Assembly: GCA_016800925.1 (NCBI GenBank)
Contig: JABCPU010000119.1
Location: forward strand, 62,001-126,000
DNA: 64,000 bases
Reading direction: 5' to 3'
Origin: Suillus spraguei
Taxonomy: Eukaryota > Basidiomycota > Agaricomycetes > Boletales > Suillaceae
The translations under genes and the position numbers were made by a program. The stretch's first letter is position 1, and the number at the start of each line of letters is the position of its first letter. Of the stretch, positions 36,162 through 47,979 are shown in pieces. The notes below the pieces were generated by a model, which did not search any database, was not told the DNA's origin, and saw only the letters and a list, made by a program, of their open reading frames with translations.

Positions 36162-37438
36162 CATGTGCGTATATTATTACAGACTGGCGTCTTCACGATG
36201 CCAATATAGTAGGTATGTAATACCGGATGTTAGGCCCATCTCCAGCACAGCAAAGTGGACAAAAAGTAGGGCGGCAGGTTTACGAGCGCATCGGTTAAGG
36301 GGAGAAAGCGACACCGATATCATATGTGTGACTGTCACACCGGAACTTCCAGAATACCCAAGGCTGTGTGCGCCCAATCGGAGTTGAATGTACGTATACC
36401 ACTAGTGCACCATGCTAGTCAGGGGTGATACCATAATGCAAATCACCAGTACTTTGAGTTAAGATATATCCCCGACAGCTGATGCTGACAGCCGCTTCTG
36501 TGGTTAACGTGTGGCGCAAACTAACGAAAAGGTCGAGAACGCTTGTCAGGAGAAATGGGCGTTGATCTTAAGCCCTGGCTTGAGTTTATCATTTTCTGAC
36601 ATAGCTTGCCGCGTCATATGAAGCGGAAGGAACCAATTATCAAAGATCTGAACTAATTAAATAAAGCCGGCATGTCGGAATTCGAAATTAGATAAGTTTT
36701 TGACAGGTTGAAGTCTCGAACTTCAAAGTTACCAAAGATTCTCGGAGCCTATCAATGACAAGAGGTTTCGCAGGTCCCCGAACGCATTTCTACCAAAGAA
36801 GTGCAAAGTTGAGTACGTATCAGGGTTGGTGAGTGGGCGGCGTGACTTTCCCGCTAATTTTCTTTCCGATTGGCGGAAACATTGAGCACTGCTCAGTGCC
36901 TGTGGAAACAAGAAAATCAGTTCATACTGTCCTGAATCTATCGGTATCTGAACAGCATACAGCCGTATGAGGTACTCATAGAAAACGTTGCAGTCGCCTG
37001 CAAGTGATCACCTCGTGGTAGGTCGGTTGATAACGTTCAAGTTGTGATAAAATAGATCTAGATTCAGAGCGCCACTAATGACGAGAGTCTGCGCTCGCAG
37101 GTCCCCGAAGGTACATCAATATCAATGTGATTTGTACAAAGCGAAGGTAAACGGCCAAACCCCAAATCTGGTGTTCCCGAAAGATCGACTTCGACTTACG
37201 ACATCCGCTTTTCTCGTGTCTTCCAACTATGCCTTTTTAATCCGTGTTCTATTCGAGCCATCTGAAATGCCAATCGAACTTCCGTATACAAACAATATTT
37301 AATCTTCCCTTCATCATATCTCCCACCTTATTATAAATTCCACTTTGTTATCCTTTAAAGTCATCATCTCCTTCTCCTTCTTATACCATCCTCCTCATTC
37401 ACCACAACCCCAACGACCACAACAACAACGACAACGTA
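36162..37438. other. Intergenic, 1.3 kb; promoter of Zn2Cys6 factor
   Basis: No gene is recognisable. The right 120 bp form the promoter and leader of the transcription factor: TATAAA at 37332-37337, a long pyrimidine-rich stretch, then a CAA/ACGAC-rich leader running into the start codon. Confidence 0.55.
37332..37337 (+). promoter_or_regulatory. TATA box of the Zn2Cys6 gene
   Basis: TATAAA lies 102 bp before the ATG at 37439 and is followed by CT-rich sequence typical of fungal start regions. Confidence 0.5.
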
Positions 37439-40387
37439 ATGTCGCCAAGAGCCTCTTCATCCACTCCGAGGAGTGTGTCTTCCGCTAGCGCTCCATATCC
37501 ACGACGAGCTGCTGGTCAACCAAAATCTTCCAGACAGCAGTTCTCCGCGTGCGGAGCTTGCCGCATGCGAAGGTATGTTTTCACCATTTGATTTATCCTT
37601 TATATACTCATTTCAAATTTATAGAGTTCGGTGTGACCTGAAAGACCTTCCCGTGACCCAGACCACAAATGGCGTGCAGCAACCTTCATGCTCCAATTGT
37701 AAAGAACGTGGCATCAAATGCGTGTGCGTACATTCACCTCGACAGTTCGACAATTGATCATGCCCCCCTCCACCTCAGTGATGAATTTGCTGAAGTCAAA
37801 GCTGTAAAACTTCTAAGACGCGGACGCCGTCTACAACAAGTGGAGTGAGTAATCTCATTTGTCCCCGCTATTAGACCCATTCAGTTAAATTAAATTAAAT
37901 TAGAGCCGTCTATGGCAAAGTTACGGATGATGAATCGAATACATCTTCTGCCATGTCTACAAGCTCAAACCCCACTATCACAACCACGCTCTCCGCGGCG
38001 ATCGCCGCGCCCAGACAAACCACCATCCCCTCCCTCAAGCTCGAATTCCTAGTTCGTCTTTCTTCCGCAGGTTCAGTATCCAACGTAAGCATTCATTTGT
38101 CATCATTGTCGTCATAGATCCATTTACCTTCCTCTAGGTCCCATTATCGAGCCCACTGAATTCACTTCAAGATACTTTGCTCATATGAAGGGCACTTCCA
38201 CTCTCAGTATCGAGGGTCAGATGATTGCGATGTTACTTGTCACATGGGCTGCCTCTTTTGGCGTCAACGAGTATGGTGTCGAGGAAGAAGTGGAGCCCCA
38301 ATCCCCTACTATCCCCGACCGCCCCAAGTTCTCTCCAGATGGCGACGATGACTTTTCCGATCCCAATCTCGGTCCTCGAACTCATCGTGTAGAGACCATG
38401 ATCAGGGAGGTCCTACATCTCATTGACATTCACGCTTTGCTGCGACGCCCGACTTGGGACGGTGTCAGGGTCCTCTTGCTTATCCTCCCACTCACTCAAG
38501 GTATGCAACCATCAATGATTCCGGCATGTCATTGGCTGACGCACTCGTCACCAGGTATCCAGAGTCCCATGGACAGGGGGGTAAGTGCCGGTGCTCAACT
38601 GATCACGTGGAAATGTATTGATTGACCATATTCAGGCCATGTACGAGGCCACGCTATCCCAAGTTTACACACTATGCAGCTCGGTCAATCAATCCGTACT
38701 ACAGAGTGGCCAAGGATCTTATTGTGATGCACTTGTCCGTGCCAGAGTTTTCTGGTACGCCTACGTGCATGAAGGTGTCCGTACTGCCTTGCGCGGTGGT
38801 CGGCTATATCTGTAAGCACACGTCATTCCCGAGCGACATTCTCTGATTATCCCCAGTGACGAGGATGACCTTATTGCATTCCAAAGCACGCTCCCTCCTC
38901 AATACTGTGCATCTGCATCTGGAAGCGCTTCCACCTCTACTTCATCACACTCCTCGCCAACTGCCACTTCTCCAGTGTCATCCGATTTCCCTCTCAGTTC
39001 CTTGCAAGATCCTCGTGGCCACTCGCGCGCCTCGCTTTCTTACTTGCTCTCTTCCCATTATTTTTCGCTCGCTCTCGCCGTGTCTGGTGTTTGTCGCATG
39101 GTTCACTCAGTGCTCACTGGACCTCGTGCACGTCGTCGCACCGATGCCGGTGTTGCCATTCGCGAGGATTCCCTCGTGGAAATCTGGGATGGTCTTGAGC
39201 GATGCTGGGAGGATTTCGAGGCTCTCCGTCGTGGAGCTGGCGGCATCGGCACAGTGGGCGGCGGCCTCGTGCGTGGAGAGGACGTCGAGCGTTTTGTTAG
39301 CGGATGGCAGGTGTTCATCTTTGAATGCTTGAACATCATCCGGGAAGCTTTGAGGCAGCGCATCGTTACACAGACCAAGGGCAGCCCCGACTCAAACGGC
39401 CATTCCCCTCCTGCTGATCGTGCCCTTTGCCGCATGCTTACCCAGGCTACTCGCCGCTGCCGCCTTTTCCTTCCCCGCGTCATCGCTATCTTGAAGCGGC
39501 ATCTTGCTGTTTCTTCAAGTGGTTTCTTCGCTCATGATGCGGGCCTTATCCGAGACGGATGCTACTACGCTGCCTTGCTACTTGCACAAAGCGATGTTGA
39601 TCAAGATGCAGATAGTGATCTGAAGGGCGACGATGGACTTGCTTGGGACGCCGATGCCGAAGACGGCGTGGACGTGTGTCTGCGGGCACTAGGAGAAATT
39701 GGCTGGATCTATGCCAATAGCCAGGAGCGAGAGAAGAGTGTTCGTGTAGCTTGGGAGGCACGGGTCATCCGTGATGATGAGCGCCGTCGTGAACGCAACC
39801 GTCAGCGTGATTATATTGAGGATCAACGTGCTCAGGCTTATCACTCAGGACAACGTTCGCAGGATCGTTCCCCTTATACGATTAACAAGCCGTCGCTGCC
39901 GCCACGCGGTCAAGGAGCGACGCCTCGTTCGCTCTCGCTTGTCTCGGCCGCTGGACAATCTCGGCCTCATCTTCCCCCGCTGTCGCTTGCGTTCTCTCCG
40001 GTGGAGAGTTCTCCTAATACTGCTATCACCGATGATGGTAGTGGCAGCTGGGCTACTTATACGCCACCTACGACGTCTGGTTCAATGACAAGCAACGCCA
40101 CGACGAACCGCAGTGTCTCGCCACCTGATTCTCCTCACACGCTGTCATCATTAAAACATCTTCCACCTATCCAGCACTCATTAAAATCTGAGAATGATTC
40201 GTTCTACAATGGTGTCGGTGATCTGGATCCGTTCTCATTTTCGGTTGATGGCGCTACCGGCCCCGGTGTTGTTGGCGGTGCTCATGCATGGTCATCGCAG
40301 TACCAACATCAGGTTGGACCTGGCAGTGGTTATCTCGATCCTAGCGTGATCTTCACCGGAGGAGACTGCCAAACATTCTACCACTGA
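37439..40387 (+). CDS. Zn(II)2Cys6 transcription factor with fungal_trans domain
   Basis: A binuclear zinc-cluster regulator. The DNA-binding domain reads CGACRMRR-VRC, then an 18-residue loop, then CSNCKERGIKC; the loop between Cys3 and Cys4 is longer than usual. The regulatory region has RPIIEPTEFTSRYFAHMKG, MYEATLSQVYTLCSSVNQS, ARVFWYAYVHEGVRTALRGG and DEDDLIAFQSTLP, the fungal_trans pattern seen in XlnR-like factors. A Ser/Pro-rich C-terminus follows. Seven introns. The frames of PSLKLEF and SSSFFRRFSIQ disagree by one base at about 38051-38055, with no intron available, so a missing base is likely. Target genes cannot be inferred. Confidence 0.85.
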
Positions 40388-42140
40388 TGATCAGACCTTG
40401 ACAATTTTTTTTTATCACCGTGCTACACGTTATCTGGTGGACATCTTGATTGATTATTTCTAAGTTGAGCTGTTGGATCCATCATCTTCACATTCATTTC
40501 ATAGCCTATATTAGTGCGTTATCACTTGACCGGATAGATTCTTGCATTGTATTAGATGTTGATTATACCCACCGTTTGCCTAGTGACCGGGACCCTTCAC
40601 CACATATCGTAAACACAAATATACATTATTGTTATGGATAAAACTGAAGGACAAGAATGAATACGTGAATCTGATGGGGAAGAAGATGTGAGGAGATTGG
40701 TGGGTAATGTAGTTGGAGCATAAGTCAATTGCCGATCTCGACTTATTGAAGTTATCGGCATACTAGGTGCTAGAAGCTTGAGTGTGATGTCGGACCTGAA
40801 AAAAAGAAGAGGCGCATTGACGGCGCGCGCCTCGAGTGAACCTTGCAGCTCCAAATAATAATTTGTTCACTAGGCTGGGAACGAGTCGAGTCGTAGTAGT
40901 AGGAGCACAATTGTTTCTTTATGGCGCTCGAGCCGACAGTACGGCAACATAGTCTCCGATTGTACGCTTTTAAATTTCCGTTTAAGATCATATCGAGCGA
41001 TTTAATATTTGGCGGCCGCTCACATTAATCCCGCACTCTTCCTCTCCCCCATCCAGTCTGTGATGTCATCCCGCCGCACGTTACTATTCTTGGCTAATAT
41101 CTAGGATATAAGCTCCTGTCCTACACGCCTTCTAGGGTCGTGTAACAAAAGGGATAAACCTTGTATCAATCGTACGCGTTGCAGAGCTCGAGGCCGTATC
41201 GCTATCACAGCCTGCACAACGGGGACTTGAACAATGAAACGTCAAAGCGTTATGAAACGGACTCCTATCTCCGAACTTGGAAGCTGATCAGTCTCTGCAT
41301 GTCTAAATGCCGTTGATTTTATCCCACAGTGTTTCTAATTTTTACTTAGCAGGCACTCCAAGCAACCTCTGCATCACACGCCCCGGGATGCGGCTCTCGC
41401 TTTGCGGCTTCATCGACTGCCGCACAGCATTCGTCGTTTACTTCTTTTTGCGACAGAAACAATCAGAAGTCTTTTGGAGGAAGCAGGAACCACGAAGCTT
41501 CGGATCGATCTTCATTGGTTGGCTTTCGATAACGACCACTGCGCCGGACTGATCCCTGCTGTGCGAAGATCCCCGCTATCAAGGCCCGTCGGGATATTCG
41601 CCTTTGGGCTCTCTAGGCGTCATTTTGGGCGCCTCTTGGCATACAATGCTCTAAGCTACATTGTGCCTATTTTGGATTGAAACGGGATCTCGCCTTTTGG
41701 CTAGGCTGGCTGTCAAGTACCGGGTAGGTGATCCGAACCTAAGCGGTCTAGCCTACTTGGGGTGCATATCCCAGCATAACCCTCGCCGCCAAGTCAGAAC
41801 CTTCACGGGAGAACCATCGTCTCCTGCCTTTTGACATTGCATGTGATGGGTCGTCTCATTACCGTTTGATACCAGTCACACGGCGTCAACTTGTCTGATC
41901 CCCACAAGTCGGATTTCCGCGGTGAAAATCATTGATGGCGGTCTAATGATAATTGGTTCATTGTTCTCTGCGACCACCACGGTGTTGAGATGATCAGAGC
42001 GCCTTCAACAGCTATTTTTAAGAAATAGAAATCACAATTCGAGCGCGCTGAGCACAGCCACTTGTCTGGTTACGATCTTATCCAACGTGTACTCTTCACT
42101 TGATCCCCGTCATCATCAAGAGATATTTGAATAGCTTGAG
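40388..42140. other. Intergenic, 1.75 kb
   Basis: No gene is securely visible. A plus-strand frame at about 41350-41680 reads as a basic, Leu/Arg-rich protein-like stretch (LPHSIRRLLLFATETIRSLL), but it has no family match I know and no start. The left end is the 3' UTR of the transcription factor, the right end the promoter of the EF-hand gene. Confidence 0.45.
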
Positions 42141-43294
42141 ATGTCTTACTATACCCCTAACCCCACCAGTACCTATGCGCCCAACCCCACCAGTTCTTAT
42201 CTACCAAACGCTACCAGTTCTTATTCCTCAAACCTCAGTCGTTATCCCAGTTCTCAGCCAAGACAACCATACAGTTATCAACAAGGCCCTCCAGCTGGCT
42301 CTGATCCCAAGCTCTGGAAGTGGTTCTGCGCCGTTGATACTGATCGTTCAGGTGCTCTCAGCGTCACAGAACTTCAAGATGCCCTGGTAAACGGTAAGTC
42401 ACCTTGTGATCTTGCTGATGGTCATCCTATAACGGTACCGCCGCTCTGCTAGGAGATTGGACAAGTGAGTACTGACACGTTTCTTGAGTCACGGCCTCCT
42501 GCGATTGGCAATACTATACCGGTAGGACATTGAGAGACCTTGCCGGCCGACGCCTGGACTGGCCTGTTTTTTTCTTCTTCCATGGACCTATTCTTACTTA
42601 TCACCATGCTTAGAGTTTGATCTCGATACGGTGAAGATGCTCATGAACATCTTCGTATGTATGACCTCACTTCATAAAAATAAGATATAACTTCTCGCAG
42701 GATACCGATCGAAGTGGAACCATCGGCTTCAATGGTGAGTAACGCACGAAAAAAAAAAATTCTGAACTTATCGCTGATGAAACCGATCATGTCCAGAATT
42801 TGCTGGTTTATGGAAATATATCGCCGAGTGGCAGCGCGTCTTTAAGCACTTTGATAGAGACCATTCGGGTTCTATCGAAGGACGTGAGCTTGCGGAGGCC
42901 CTTCGCAGCTTTGGTTACAACTTGTCTCCTCCTTTGTTGAAGGCGCTGGAAATCCGATATGGTAGTGGACGCTTTTTTTCTTCTGCTGCTGATTGTCTGA
43001 ATTGTTCCATAGCGTCCAGTGCGCCTAGTGTGTATGGTCCCGCTCCTGGTATTACCTTCGACCGCTTCGTGAGGGCATGTGTCACCGTGAAGACTTTGAC
43101 GGAAACATTCCAGAGGTATGACTTGGCAGAATTCATCCACGTCGCGCAGTTCCTGATGACCACCCAGAGAGGATCATAACAACGACGGCTGGATTCAGCT
43201 CAACTATGAAGAGTTTTTGAAGGTGAGCAGGTCGATGTCGTACGCATGCATCTGACTTTGTTGAACACCACAGATCTCCCTGAGTGCGCCTTGA
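42141..43294 (+). CDS. Penta-EF-hand calcium-binding protein (ALG-2/sorcin/peflin-like)
   Basis: The Tyr/Pro/Ser-rich N-terminal arm (repeated PNPTS/TSSY units) precedes calcium loops typical of PEF proteins: DTDRSGALSVTEL, DTDRSGTIGFNEF, DRDHSGSIEGREL and a C-terminal DHNNDGWIQLNYEEF. Loops EF1-EF3 keep acidic positions 1, 3 and 12 (loop 2 FNEF Glu). PEF proteins dimerise through EF5 and act as calcium-dependent adaptors at membranes. About seven introns; one pair isolates a 12-nt exon at 42453-42464, which with flanking bases encodes GDWT. Total about 228 residues. The final residues are LSAP. Confidence 0.88.
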
Positions 43295-43570
43295 TGCGAT
43301 AAATCACCTGTGAGCTGTATTCGTTATGGACATCAGAGATGTAGAATAGCCTTGGAACCATGGTGTTTTATGTATATACGAACCCTCAGTGTTGTATGAG
43401 TAAGCCTCGCAAAGATATTTCAGCTCCTTATTTGCACGTTGTTTTGACTCGACCTAATTTGGACCTTGTGATAATTGATTGTGTGACTGCGCAGCGACAA
43501 CACCACCTCGTACAGCACACTCATCAATACTGCCAACTTTCACTCCTCCTTGCCGACTGCATCACCTATG

Positions 43571-44121
43571 ATGGATTTTCTTTGTGAGGCATGTTACATT
43601 CTGCTGACCAGTTTCTGATGCTCGCCCACAGTTTGTATACCCATCATGAGTTCGTAGGATGCCTCGTCTAGCGTCTGCATGTCGATATTAATACCCTCAC
43701 AGTCGGCTGCCCTACCAAAGTCAAGCCGATAGGGAATGACGCAGCCAGAATATGTCCCCGGTGCCACAACGGTGCGTCTCACACCCCTATCACCCCCCCC
43801 ACCCCCTTTAACACTCAAAACATGACACGCCTCAGCCGCAATGTTCTCCGCAAAGTCCAGGACCTGGTTCGAGCTGTGCTTCGTCCCGCTCATTCCCATG
43901 AACTCGAAGCATATTTGGATGTGCGGGATATGTCAGCTGCAGGTGAACATGCAGCCTGGGTAAGGGGTCGTTTGGTCCGCATAGTGGGATTGCTGATGTG
44001 TTTTGGTAGATGGGAGCCTCAGATTGCTCAACCTGGGTATCAGCACCCGCAGTTGCTGGGTCAGTATGGGCCGCCTCAGAACTTTGGATATCAGCCTGCC
44101 TATGTCCAACCTCAGAAGTGA
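43571..44121 (+). CDS. Small zinc-ribbon protein, uncharacterised fungal family
   Basis: Five short exons assemble into about 114 residues: MDFLF, CIPIM, IGCPTKVKPIGNDAARICPRCHN, AMFSAKSRTWFELCFVPLIP, KHIWMCGICQLQVNMQPG and WEPQIAQPGYQHPQ. CPRC and CGIC form a four-cysteine zinc ribbon split by a hydrophobic, possibly membrane-contacting segment. The tail is Gln/Pro/Tyr-rich. I recognise this as a conserved but functionally unknown fungal family. Acceptors and donors are GT-AG with introns near 50 nt, including one with a long C run (43792-43806). A 101-codon frame on the opposite strand is a shadow of this gene. Confidence 0.8.
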
Positions 44122-44277
44122 AACGAATGTCCGAGAGCGGTCGATGGAGAGTCATATATCATTGACTATTTTTTCCCCCTTCTACATAGGGTCACATTGT
44201 ACTATACTGGCCGTCCTTGTACTATTATTTTATCATTGGACGCCGTAATGCTGGACAGAATATCAAATGAAGTTGTA

Positions 44278-45977
44278 TCATATATGGACTTGTCCTCGAG
44301 ATCTCCTCCGTCGGCGGAGACGATAGATCACAATTCCGATAGCTCCAATCAAAAATCCGCACACCCCGCATACCACACAAGTGGCGATAGTATCCCTCGT
44401 TTCCGTAGCCGAAGAACCAGGACGTAGCAAGGAAGGCGGGGGTGCCGGATCTTGTCCTCTGGATGATGTGAACTCTGCAAGGGCAGCGGATGGGTCTGTG
44501 GTATTCAGCAACCCAATCATCGGTGGATTGGAGGGTGTTGTACCCTGGTGTATGACGTAGACGTTCTGCAGGGGTATTAGGAGGATACAAACGAAGCAAA
44601 AATTATGTACGTGCCCTCAAGAACACAGCCCCGAGAAGCCAATCTCCAGAGTCGACCTATGGGTTGAAATTAGAACGTTACCAAGATTCGGTTTGGGAGT
44701 ACTCTTACCCCGTTATTCGCCTGTATTCCACCGGTACACCAGCCGTCTTGCGTCTCACCTTCAGCCCAGCTGATATCCTCGGGATGAAGTGGATATTCTT
44801 TTGCGGTGTCGGAATTGCCAAGTTCAATGCGCACGTCCACGGCTCTCTCGCACCTTACTTGCCACGTTTGTGTCTGCTGGTCGTACTTTGTGGAGCCGCC
44901 CGTTCCTATTGCATACCAAAACGCATCAACATCTCCAGTCGGACCTAAAATGAGAGTCGTCCCGGTATCAAGCACAGCGATCGGTGACGGTGCACCGCGG
45001 ACCAGAGAATGGGATAGAGGAAGAACCTGACCGTTGATAGTAATGCGTTGCATTGGAAGTTTCCAAAAGTCATATTCGTCTGGTGTCGATGCGAAGACCG
45101 GCGTAAATACGAACTGACTCGTATCATTTGTCAGGGTGGAGTCCAATTCCCCGATAGTGAGCGATGAATCTGAATACGAGATGTCCTGGGACTCGTTTCG
45201 TCCTAGTTTGAATGCAAAAAACCGGTGCTGATCATCAAAATGAGCAAACAGATTGTCCAGGATGGGTGTCCCAGAAGTTAGGGGGATGGAAGCGGTGGGT
45301 GGAAACGACAGGCCTAGAATGCCCGAGTTTCCCGTGTTAGAAAGTCCAAGTCCACTCGTTTGGTTAGCCAAGGCTGCGCAATGATCGTTGAGCAGCATCT
45401 CAACGAGGACATCAAATGGAAACCGCACCAAACGTTTGGGAGGATATTTCATACGGGCCGAGTGTTACGGTCTCTGTGCCTACTGTTCCAGCACTGATCC
45501 CTTCAGATATGTCAACTTGAAAGGCTGATCTGATAAAGTCAGGGTGTTAGATAACGAAGACGAATACTTTGTGATGCCCTGGCAATCTGGATTGGTACAA
45601 TCTGATGAAACAACCCACTGTAAGATAAAATTTGACTTTCTAAATGTAGTCTGTGGAAAAAGATAACGTCAGGCTCACAAGGTCTGAGGAGCCGGTATCA
45701 AATGTGATCCAAAATTCTTGTCCCCCAATGCTACACATCAGCGGCATGAGAGGGGACCAACACAGGATGACACCAGCATACGTACTCGGTACGAATCAGA
45801 TACGCACTAAGGGGCCATCAGTTAAATTACGCGAGCGGGAGAACACAAGACCCACTACTCCTGGCTACTAGCCACTGAAACATCACTGAGTAAAACAGAT
45901 GGATCATTATGAAGTCCACGTTGTAGGCGAAGCTGCATCCTTTGGGAATGGTCGCTACGATATTCAAACTTGTTCAT
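44278..45977 (-). CDS. Aspartic protease (A1, pepsin/yapsin-like) with C-terminal TM
   Basis: A pepsin-family protease with both active-site motifs: TFDTGSSDL-WVVSSDC and VLDTGTTLILGP. Other A1 features are LANQTSGLGLS, SGILGLSFP, FWKLPMQRITING and GDWLLGAVFLR-NVYVIH. A Ser/Pro linker leads to a single membrane helix (VVCGVCGFLIGAIGIVIY) and a basic tail RLRRRRRSRG, so it is membrane-anchored and likely works at the cell surface or secretory pathway. The intron before NVYVIH has a GC donor. The segment after TLSDQPFKLTYLKGSV appears to miss one base at about 45491; alternatively a 38-nt intron (branch CTGAC) bypasses it. The start at 45977 is uncertain and lacks a clear signal peptide; an upstream exon is likely. 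Confidence 0.8.
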
Positions 45978-46940
45978 ATTGGTCGCTATATCGAGAGGAC
46001 AGTCGATGATGAGTGAAGGTGATGATTTAGATTGGAAGAGGGTAAGAAGCTTCTGAATCACTGACCATTGTGGGTCCCATTCACTCGATGTAATCTTATT
46101 TGATCGGTCTTGATTGGAATCTGACCTGAACTAGTCTCAGTGGATATCCAGGATAGCCTATGATTGTAAGTCCCCGTCAATCATACCAGAGAATCCCCAT
46201 GAGTTCTTTCGGGTGCGTTACGTTGATTAGGGGGTCTTTACGTCGTAATACAAAGGACATGCGGCTCTGCATATATTTCATGTAATGGAATATAAGACAA
46301 TATAACTTTCTCACCAGTCCTGAATCACTCATCAGTTTGATCGGTCTTAGTGGAATTCCACGATTCCATGATGACCGTCACGAAGCCTGCTAGGTTATGT
46401 TAATTTAATCTGTTATGATTTAATACTGTCGGGCGCATCATGATAAGTGCATACTGCGTCAGTATTATGTGATGTTATCGGAAGAATAATTGCATGACTG
46501 AAAGAACACGCATCTAAACGGGTAGTCCACAATGAGGAAGTTCTAATCGTCATTAAGGACTGCAACCCTGCCTAGAGATTCTTTACAGGGAAGCTCTAGG
46601 CGTTTTAATACGCGTATGTTCAACTTTACGTCAAACACGCTCGACAAAGTATACTGAGCACGCCAGAACATCGGGCATTTCCAGGGTCAAGGGTAATTTG
46701 CTCGTTGTCCAGATAAATGTGCAATAATTTGGGAGACGAGAGGCGGAAAACCTGTCAAGTCTCCATTCATTGTTGTGAGGGACGTTCGGGTGGCGGTGCT
46801 TGGGCGGTGTGTTGTGTTGGCAGAGTCACGCCTCACACACATCGCGTCACACAACACCAACTGCCAATTCACCTTGTTCTAAGTCTTTTCTTGCTTCGTC
46901 TCCCTTAGTTGCCACTGTCCATTTCATACTCGAGCTCACC
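45978..46940. other. Intergenic, ~1 kb; divergent promoters
   Basis: The region separates the aspartic protease (-) from YPT1 (+). It may contain the protease's missing first exon with signal peptide. The right end is the YPT1 promoter and a CT-rich leader. No other gene is seen. Confidence 0.45.
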
Positions 46941-47979
46941 ATGCACACCAGTGAATACGACTATCTTTTAAGCTTCTTCTCATCGGCGACTCTGGTGTCG
47001 GAAAGGTACGTTGCTACTGCGGCGACTAATTTCAAGTAACTGCTGACCTCGTCATTCAACAGTCTTGTCTCCTCCTTCGTTTCGCAGACGACACGTACAC
47101 TGAGAGTTATATCAGTACTATTGGTGTTGACTTCAAGATCCGTACTATTGAACTCGAAGGCAAGACCGTCAAATTGCAGATTGTGAGTTGAGTGGCTTTC
47201 ACGACTCCCCTTCTTTGGAGTACTGCAGCCAGGTGCCACAAGTGCGTGCACTGGAGTGCGCCAGTGCAGTCAACATACATTACTTGGCGAAGTCTCATTT
47301 TCACAATAACTTGTTACTTACATACCATACGTGTACGCGTCACAGTGGGACACTGCAGGTACGTTCATACACTAGCTTCCATGTAATGGTGGGCTGATGT
47401 GAGAAGGCCAGGAAAGATTCCGCACCATTACGTCCTCGTACTACAGAGGGGCTCACGGTATCATCGTTGTGTACGATGTTACCGATAACGGTGAGAATCC
47501 TTACCGGAAACGCCGACCTGAATGCTTACCTTGACAATAAGACACTTTTACGAACGTCAAGCAATGGTTACAGGAGATAGACCGCTATGCCTCTGAGGGC
47601 GTCAATAAGCTGTTGGTTGGAAATAAGAGTGATCTCACTAGCAAGAAGTGGTAGAGTATAGCGTAGCGAAGGCAAGTATTTGGTTAGAACATCTCATTTG
47701 GGGAATATAGTTAACCACCTTAGCAGGAATTTGCCGATCAGCTTACTATTCCTTTCCTGGAGACATCTGCAAAGAATGCGACGAATGTTGAACAAGCGTT
47801 TTTGACGATGGCGAAACAGATCAAGGATAGGTGGACAAAATTTATCACGCAGCATTCACGCAGTTAACTGACTTGTTTTAAGGATGGGATCGACCTCGAC
47901 GCCTGCTGGTGGTGCCAAATCATCAACAGTGACACCAGGTCAATCCGTTCAGCAACAGCAGTCAAACCCCTGCTGCTGA
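46941..47979 (+). CDS. YPT1: Rab GTPase YPT1 (Rab1 type), two apparent frame breaks
   Basis: Ypt1/Rab1 controls ER-to-Golgi transport and autophagy initiation. All GTPase boxes are present: GDSGVGKS (P-loop, GDSG split from KSCLL by an intron), [10 protein letters not shown] (switch I), [12 protein letters not shown] (switch II), GNKSDL and ETSAKN. The effector region matches Rab1/Ypt1, and the C-terminal CC is the geranylgeranylation site. A 13-nt exon (47346-47358) encodes WDTAG, and an AAG|GCAAGT GC-AG intron starts at about 47672. Two single-base losses are needed to explain the frame: near 46969 (EYDYLFKLL) and near 47648 (SKKVVEYS). As the gene is normally essential, sequence error is the leading explanation. 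Confidence 0.9.

Noticed and set aside
39103..39483. 126-codon minus-strand Arg/Ser-rich frame
   Set aside because: Antisense shadow of the GC-rich last exon of the Zn2Cys6 gene.
41350..41680. Possible reverse-transcriptase or other gene fragment
   Set aside because: The Leu/Arg-rich translation has no catalytic motif and no start; I could not tie it to any family.
43594..43899. 101-codon minus-strand frame with Gly-rich run
   Set aside because: It lies opposite the exons and introns of the zinc-ribbon gene, whose plus-strand exons carry recognisable motifs and splice sites.
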